64,000 bases of DNA from Salvia splendens (Eukaryota > Streptophyta > Magnoliopsida > Lamiales > Lamiaceae). The position numbers and the translations under genes are program-made. The stretch is taken from NCBI RefSeq assembly GCF_004379255.2, contig NC_056035.1:33619208-33683207 (forward strand), read 5' to 3'. Every line of letters begins with the position of its first letter. The first letter of the stretch is position 1. The notes below the pieces were generated by a model. That model ran no database searches and was not told the origin of the DNA. It saw only the letters and a program-made list of their open reading frames with translations. Positions 57,851 through 64,000 of the stretch are shown here, piece after piece.

Positions 57851-59936
57851 GTCTCTTATCCATTTCCTAATTGTCTCACCTCTTCACTGTTCATGGGCCT
57901 CATTATACTTTTCATCCTATCTCTTAACTAAGAGATAGCACCTGGAACCCTCCATCTCTTAACTATCTCATCCCTTAACTATTTATTCAATTTAATTTTT
58001 TATTTTTATTTCCAACAAATTCAATTAATAAAATAAAATTACAACTTAAAATTCTAAAAAGATAAAAAACCACATTAATAAAATCCTAAAAAAATTAAAA
58101 ATTACATAATTTAAAATCTTCCGCTCACTCTCTCTAAATTCAAAACCTCAAAACTTAAAGAAGCAGAAGAAAGAGTTGTCTAATGGCGATCATGTGCGTC
58201 TACTGGTTGCCAAATTTTGCCCAAATGTGCTCCAGTAGATCCTCCTGGAGTTGGGCGCGAGCGGTAGAATCACGTGTCCTTGCCTGAACAGACAACCGAT
58301 CTTGTATAGACGGATGCACTCCACTGCGAGGCGGACTACTTGCGGTAGAGCTTCCTGGGGTTTCAGGGTCGAACCAATTTCCCGCCTCAGGTCCTTCGTC
58401 AGCAACAATCATGTTGTGCAAGATTATGCACGTATACATGATGTCGACCATATTCTCCATAAACCACGTACGAGCCGAGGCTTTGATAATGTTGAAGCGA
58501 GCTTGGAGAACCCCGAACGCCCTCTCCACATCCTTGCGAGCAGCCTCTTGCTTATGCGCAAAAAGAGCCTGTTTTTCGTTCATCTGCCTATTGAACGTCT
58601 TCACGAAGGTTGGCCACTTCGGATAGATGTCGTCGGCAAGATAGTACCCTATTTTATACTGCCGGTTGTTAGCGATGAAGTTGATGGTCGGCGCTTTACC
58701 ATTCAAAACTTCGGTGAAGAGGTCGGATTGGTTGAGCACGTTGACGTCGTTGTTCGATCCGGGGACCCCGAAATACGCATGCCAAATCCATAGCCGGTAG
58801 TCGGCAACGGCCTCGAGTATAATGGTGGGGTGGGTGCCTTTGTGGCCCCTCGTGTATGACCCCCTCCACGCCACAGGGCAATTCTTCCATTGCCAATGCA
58901 TGCAATCTACGCTGCCAAGCATCCTGGGGAATACGTGCACTTGTTCGTGAAGTCGGGGCAGAAACTGACAATCTGCGATGCTTGGCTTCCGGAGAAATTC
59001 GTCGGTGAAGGCTTCCCGGACGCCTTTGCAGAAGTTCATCAAACACATTCTCCCAGTGCTTTCCCCAATATGCAGGTATTCGTCGAACAAATCCGCCGTT
59101 TGTCCAGTAGCAAGCTGACTGATTGCTGCAGTACATTTCTGGAACGTCGTGTGACTGGGACGGCCAACGGCGTCGAACCCTTGTTGGAAGAACTCTTCCC
59201 AGGCTGCCAATGTATTTGCAATATGCAGAAATAGTCATTTCCGCATGCGGAAACGGCGACGGAAGTAGGTCTCTCCCCATACCGGGTTCTCACAAAAGTA
59301 ATCACGTACCAACCTTGTGGCGGCTTCCTCCCGGTTACGATTGATGTAAGTCGGGGATCGCCTTTGAGGCGCCGCGGCTTCCTCCTCCTCCCTACGTCGA
59401 TCTTCTTCTAGCGATTCTTCCATTATTCGACGCATTTGCTCAAATGGATCCATGAATGGATTAAATTTGGGAGAAGAATAATGTTTTGAGATGAAGAATG
59501 TAGAGTGTTTGAGAGTGTTTGAGTGAGAATAGAGAGTTTTTTTGTGTGGATTAATTTGTGGGAATGATTTGATATTTATAGAAGTGATTGGGGGCTTAAA
59601 AAAATACAAAAATTGTAAAAAACGGCTATAAACGGCTAGTATCATTTTGGGATTTTTTTTTTCCGAATTCTTTCTTAATTTTTTTAAAAAAAATACATTT
59701 TCAACTGAAATAAACGACGCTCACTCACGGGCCGGCGAGTGGGCGTCACGGACGAACCACAGCTCGTCACGTGGCCAACGTGCGTGGCGAGACAGCTCGC
59801 GGACTACCTCTCTGCGACGAGACACGGGACGGGATGGGGACGGGCTGGGGACGAGACGGAGCCTGCAACGCTGTCTCAATGAGGTCTCATCTCTCCGAGA
59901 CGAGATAGAGACAGCAACGAGATGCGTTGCGGATGC
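57835..59936 (-). mobile_element. PIF/Harbinger transposon copy 2, about 2.1 kb
   Basis: Left end GTATCCGCGCAACGCTGTCTC; inverted right end GCATCCGCAACGCATCTCG...TTGCTGTCTC. The same family as copy 1 by gene and end sequences, in the opposite orientation. The target duplication is unclear, probably because the ends are rearranged. Confidence 0.8.
58200..59453 (-). pseudogene. PIF/Harbinger transposase copy 2, one premature stop
   Basis: ATG at 59453 (MDPFEQMRRIMEES) opens one frame that runs to TAG at 58200. Its only break is a TGA at 59235-59237 after RRRFRMRK. All three catalytic regions are present: GSVDCMHWQWKNCPVAW; WIWHAYFGVPGSNNDVNVL with the second Asp; EAARKDVERAFGVLQARF with the Glu. 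A possible internal start at 59210 would lack the first ~81 residues (N-terminal DNA-binding part) but keep the DDE domain. This copy is closest to an active source in the window. Confidence 0.9.
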
Positions 59937-61825
59937 TCTCCATCATCGATCCCACTAAAATGACTGTTTTAAGGTTGTGGGCCTTCTGGCCGAGCCCGGT
60001 CCATCTCGAATTTATATACACTAGTATCTTACTCTCACAATCTCATTATCAGCCCTCTAAATAGGTTTGGGATTCAACTCACATAATACATGAATAATTG
60101 ATAAATGAAAAACTATTACTATTAGGAAGGTCCAATATTCTTTAAAATGGTGATTTTTTAATATTCAATCCCAAAACCCAAAAAATTAACTACTCCTTTC
60201 CTCCTATTCAAGATGATCACATTTTCTTTTATATTTATCTCAATTAAGATAGTTATTTTCTCTTTTAGAATAAACTTATTCTGTGAGAGCTTTTCATTAA
60301 AATATTAAATTATTTATTTCCTTTCTATTTTATTTCACTCAACCACTCCTTATAAAATTCCATGCTATGTGGTCATTTTAAGTTGGACGGAGGACAGGAG
60401 GAGTACTATCTTCTTCATCGGTTCTTATACCAATGTAGTATTTTATTTTAAAGGTCCAATATTTTTTTTATTGTAAAAGGCCAACTAAAACTTATCTCAA
60501 ACTATGATTATTTGTCAATCCTATAGTACTATACTATGTTAATTAAATTTAAGCAAATAATATCATTAAAAAAATTAGGTACCTGAAAAGCGAGTGCAAT
60601 TATCGCAAATTTTACATGAAAATACTGTAAGAAATTTATAAATTTAGTGCAAGCTGAAGCCAAATGAGAACCTACTCCTGTCAAGTAACAAAATATTTGT
60701 ACGGAGATGGATTGTAAAATTCAGTAACTTAAGCAAAATATTTATGTTTTAGCATGTAATTATATGTTGAACATGTTAATTAATTAATCCAATAATCAGT
60801 CAAATATATCTTTTATATAATTTATTTATTTATGCAAAGGGCACAAAACCTCATCATGTCACTTACATTTGATCTAATTTTTTTTATCCTATAAATTAAG
60901 TGTGTTACCTTTTGGTTCCAAATAATATGTTTTGTTTCATAATTAAGATTTCAGTTAAAATTAAACAGGCAAACGTATTTAGACTAAATTGATGACTTAA
61001 TTATGAATTTAATTAGCCAGATTAACCTAATTAATTTATATTAAAATATGTTTTACCTATAATGAATTACATAAGTGAGAAAAACCATGAGAATCAATCA
61101 TCAAGGGACCGAAGTGTGCCCTGATTTCATCAATTATATCATGTCAGGATCGGGCGTAGGCGTCATAAACACAAATTTTGTCTATTCAAAAAAATGTTGC
61201 CGGTTACTATGTTAATGTTAGCGTTGATGAGTTAAACAATATTGCATGTTCATAAGAATTGATATTTTATTCGAAAAACATGAACAATGTATTATCATAA
61301 GATAATTGAGAAAAACCCAAATTTTATAATTTTCTAACTAATTTTTAAAATTGCAAGATGGAGTATAATTTTTACGAAAATTACCATATATTTTTTTTGA
61401 ACAAAATCGATTGGATATTTACAGTATAATTTCAATTGGTTATTTTATTATTCCCTCCATTTCCTGAAAATAGAAACTGTGAAAACGGCGCGTGTTTTAA
61501 TATAAAATTGGAATGTATCAGAGAAAATAAGAAAAAATGGATGAAGTAAGATAGAAGTATACAAAGTTGTGGAATTAATATTAGTGTATTATGAGGTCTA
61601 TCTTTTTGAAATGGAAAATTTTTAGTTTTAGGACACGGATCATAAAAAAATTAATTTTTATTTAGGAAACGGAGGAGGTATCTTTTGTGATAAATTTATT
61701 TAAAAGAAGAGAGATATGAAAATATTACCGTACGTACTTTGTTAGATTTTTTTTATCATGTACTCCATATGATGAAATATTAAAAAATGATAAATGATAG
61801 TAGTGAATTGTATTCAATGTCGAGC
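59937..61825. other. Gene-free region with Stowaway-like MITEs
   Basis: Two candidate MITEs: about 60191-60405 (TACTCCTTTCCTCCTATTC; inverted right end AGTACTCCTCCTGTCCTCCG) and about 61454-61680 (CCCTCCATTTCCTGAAAATA; inverted right end CCTCCTCCGTTTCCTAAATA). No coding exon recognised. Confidence 0.5.
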
Positions 61826-62063
61826 ATGGGCGGACCCACATAGACAAAGGGTGGGGCTTTAGCCCTTAAATTAAAGCCCTTATTACCTAGAACATAGAGA
61901 AAGGGTGGGGCTTTAGCCCTTAAATTAAAGCCCTTATTCCTATTTTATACCTATATTTATATTAAAGCCCTTATTAATCACATAAATTACCTAGAAAAAC
62001 ATTTTCAAACTATATTTTGAAAATATAGCCCTTACTAATGTTTATTTCTGCGTCCGCCCCTGA
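61826..62063. mobile_element. hAT-type MITE, 238 bp, with 8-bp target duplication
   Basis: Ends ATGGGCGGACCC and, inverted at the right, TCAGGGGCGGACGC. The 8-bp direct repeat TGTCGAGC flanks it (61818-61825 and 62064-62071). Contains an internal duplication of AAAGGGTGGGGCTTTAGCCC. Confidence 0.8.
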
Positions 62064-62071
62064 TGTCGAGC

Positions 62072-62855
62072 TAATTTTAATGACTGAACTAGAGACCAAA
62101 TCTCATCCATCCATTTTTGTAATTTAGCGATCATATTAAAATCAACCAAATATTATTATTTTATTAAAAGAAATCAGTTGAAGGGCTGTTAAGTAATTCA
62201 CATTATAATGGTTATTGCGTTTCCTTAAATCATGTCATGCATATATGGAAAAAATCTTCAATATCTTGTTTTGAAATTCACGGTTAATTTTGCGTTTTCT
62301 TCTAATGAATTCTGCTTTCATCGTCTGAATTCCTTTATTGTTTTTCACCATCTGATTTTGCTTTCGTCATCAGAATTATGTCTTAGTTTTTCGTTGTATG
62401 AAATCTGCTTCTGTACTATCGTCCGAAATCTATTTTCGACGTTATTCCATGGAGCATTCAAGCACCTCCCACATCAATGGAAAATCCCTGCTTCTATGAT
62501 CTTCCTCTTCTGTATCTTAATCAAATCATGCGAATTTAACTCTGAAATCAAGCTTGAGAAATCTGCTATTGAATTTTGTTGTGATATACAACGATCTGGT
62601 TGAATTATTCGTAGTTGATATACCACTTCCGTGTTCCATGGAGAATTCAAGGTCATCGCTGATCGTATCAGAGCGGACCTGCTCAAGGTCATCGCCAATC
62701 AGATCGGACCTGCTCAAGGTCATCGCCAATCAGATCGGACCTGCTCAAGGTCATCGTCGGGATGTAGATATCCTTCATGTGGACCTCTAAAGCCGCGGCC
62801 GAAGACGAGGACGACACGGTAGTAATGAACTATATTTACTAAATAATGAAGTAAA
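62072..62855. other. Spacer with 31-bp tandem repeat
   Basis: No firm gene. GGTCATCGCCAATCAGATCG recurs at 62687 and 62718 with further partial copies at 62651 and 62749 (31-bp period). An ORF of 123 codons at 62232-62603 has non-coding composition. Confidence 0.5.
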
Positions 62856-64000
62856 TGTTGGGGTAGGCAGCGGAAGCGTGTGTTCTAACGGATTTCATAA
62901 TAATTCTGATCTATTTAGCAGATTATTTAGACAAATTCTATTCGCGTAATTCTCACATGTATCATGCTCATAACTTGAATTTAAATATGCTTTAGCGCAA
63001 TTAACACCTAAAACATGTTTGCTACGAAGTAAGCCAATTTACCTCGTTGATTCACTGAAGAATCGAAGATAGCTCGCGCCTTCTCCACGTGAAGATCTTG
63101 AGTACTAAACCACGGATCTTCTGACTGTTTCCCGGACTGTAATCTGATATCAGTGTGGGTTGATCTTACCAGAATACTAGGACTCAAATAAAGAAGACGG
63201 AAACTGCTCACGGAGGGAGCTTAAAATCGTCTCTCTGCTTAAAGGAGAGGGGGGCGAAAATTCTTAGAGAAAATAATGTGTATTTTTTGTCTCCTTTATT
63301 CTCCTATTTATAATAAGTCACATATTGGACCCAGTCATGGATCTATGGAAGAATTTGGATATTGCCTCCCCCAATTAGTTTCTTACTAATTAAATTGAAC
63401 CCACAATTTAATATAAACTTATATTGGAATATTACGAGCAGCCACTACAGAAGTAATATTGCACTGCCCATCCAAATCCGAAATTATAAGTATTCCGGGT
63501 TTCCATTTGTCTGTCATTAATCTCCCGCACTTAAAATAGAAACGTCCATTAATTAATTAATGTCTGCTATGGACTTAATTAATTAACATATTATTAACTC
63601 CAAGAGTGGACTTAGCAAGAAACACTTATTTATTATTCATAGAGTAATCAAACTCCATAGCTAGGTTCCGAATAATAAACCTTGTTTCGAGCTCCTCTTG
63701 TGGACGTTATCAAACGAGACTCACCTCACGCACAATTCAATATAATAGCAATCCTAGCACCTCTAGATGTTAATCACCACTACCCAATATACCAGGATTC
63801 TTGGGTTGCGAAAAACCCGCACCACTTGGTAAGTCAAAGTAGTGCATAATCAATACCGTATGCTCAATGCTAGCGTACATTGATTAAGAAATTAATTATC
63901 AAGACCTCGTCTTTCAGTAAATAGCATAAAGACTCGTCTTGCTGTTAGATCCAATTTAGTGCTATACCACACCAATGTCATCTTATTTCTGTAAGGCTTA
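62856..64000 (-). mobile_element. LTR of the same family as the solo LTR, cut by the window end
   Basis: Begins TGTTGGGGTAGGCAGCGGAAG at 62856, the inverted counterpart of the end of the 15518-17041 LTR. The similarity holds in opposite orientation through blocks such as 63660-63830. No primer-binding site is seen to the left of 62856, so this is either a solo LTR or the 3' LTR of an element extending beyond the window on the right. Confidence 0.75.

Noticed and set aside
62232..62603. 123-codon plus-strand ORF
   Set aside because: Phe/Leu/Cys/Ser-rich composition expected of AT-rich non-coding DNA, with no family resemblance.
1..64000. CRISPR array, bacterial operon or origin features
   Set aside because: The spliced genes, LTR elements and MITEs show eukaryotic plant DNA. 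The short tandem arrays have no spacer structure.
1..64000. tRNA or rRNA genes
   Set aside because: I saw no cloverleaf-like or rRNA-like stretch. The only tRNA-related sites are retrotransposon primer-binding sites.

Overview
This is plant nuclear DNA. Genes carry short GT-AG introns in AT-rich flanks. The protein families are plant-type (a plant WNK kinase, a PHD/GNAT nuclear protein of the IDM1 type, a SurE-like phosphatase), and there is a dense load of Ty1/copia, Ty3/gypsy, PIF/Harbinger, Mutator, hAT and Stowaway-type elements. A eudicot is likely and an asterid/Lamiales species is my guess from the repeat style, but the sequence here does not prove this.

Left part (1-23.4 kb) is gene-rich: the 3' part of an unidentified conserved gene (+, to 2169); a decayed PIF/Harbinger accessory ORF with amplified terminal motifs (2952-4549); a four-exon glyoxalase/VOC gene (+, 4998-6245); a convergent eight-exon PHD-finger/GNAT gene (-, 14028-6806) carrying a 1-nt frameshift in its largest exon; a Mutator-like element (14860-17645) with a 9-bp target duplication and a solo LTR nested inside it; and a seven-exon WNK kinase gene (-, 22978-20401).

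Middle (23.4-34.2 kb) is one complete 10,746-bp Ty3/gypsy element of the Tat type with 797-bp LTRs that appear identical and a 5-bp duplication (GTTGG). It landed about 450 bp upstream of the WNK start codon. It has gag-protease, then an in-frame TAG in a readthrough-like context, then RT/RNase H/archaeal-type RNase H/integrase, and a spliced-looking antisense gene near the 3' LTR.

Right part (34.2-64 kb) is transposon-dominated. It has a minus-strand copia element (38949-43583) whose gag-pol is a single frame broken only by three nonsense codons; two PIF/Harbinger elements with different lesions (44993-47114 and about 57835-59936); a second, younger copia element (48436-54151) whose primer-binding site looks complementary to its own LTR rather than to a tRNA; and several MITEs with intact target duplications. 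Amid these sit the last two exons of a SurE-like gene (54153-54414), cut by the copia element exactly at the splice acceptor, and a small conserved two-exon gene for a 66-residue protein (-, 56817-56535). The window ends inside a 1.5-kb LTR of the same family as the solo LTR at 15.5-17.0 kb.

The host genes do not form one pathway. The main system-level signal is in the transposons: the putative self-primed copia element, the readthrough-type gag-pol junction, and the antisense gene of the gypsy element.
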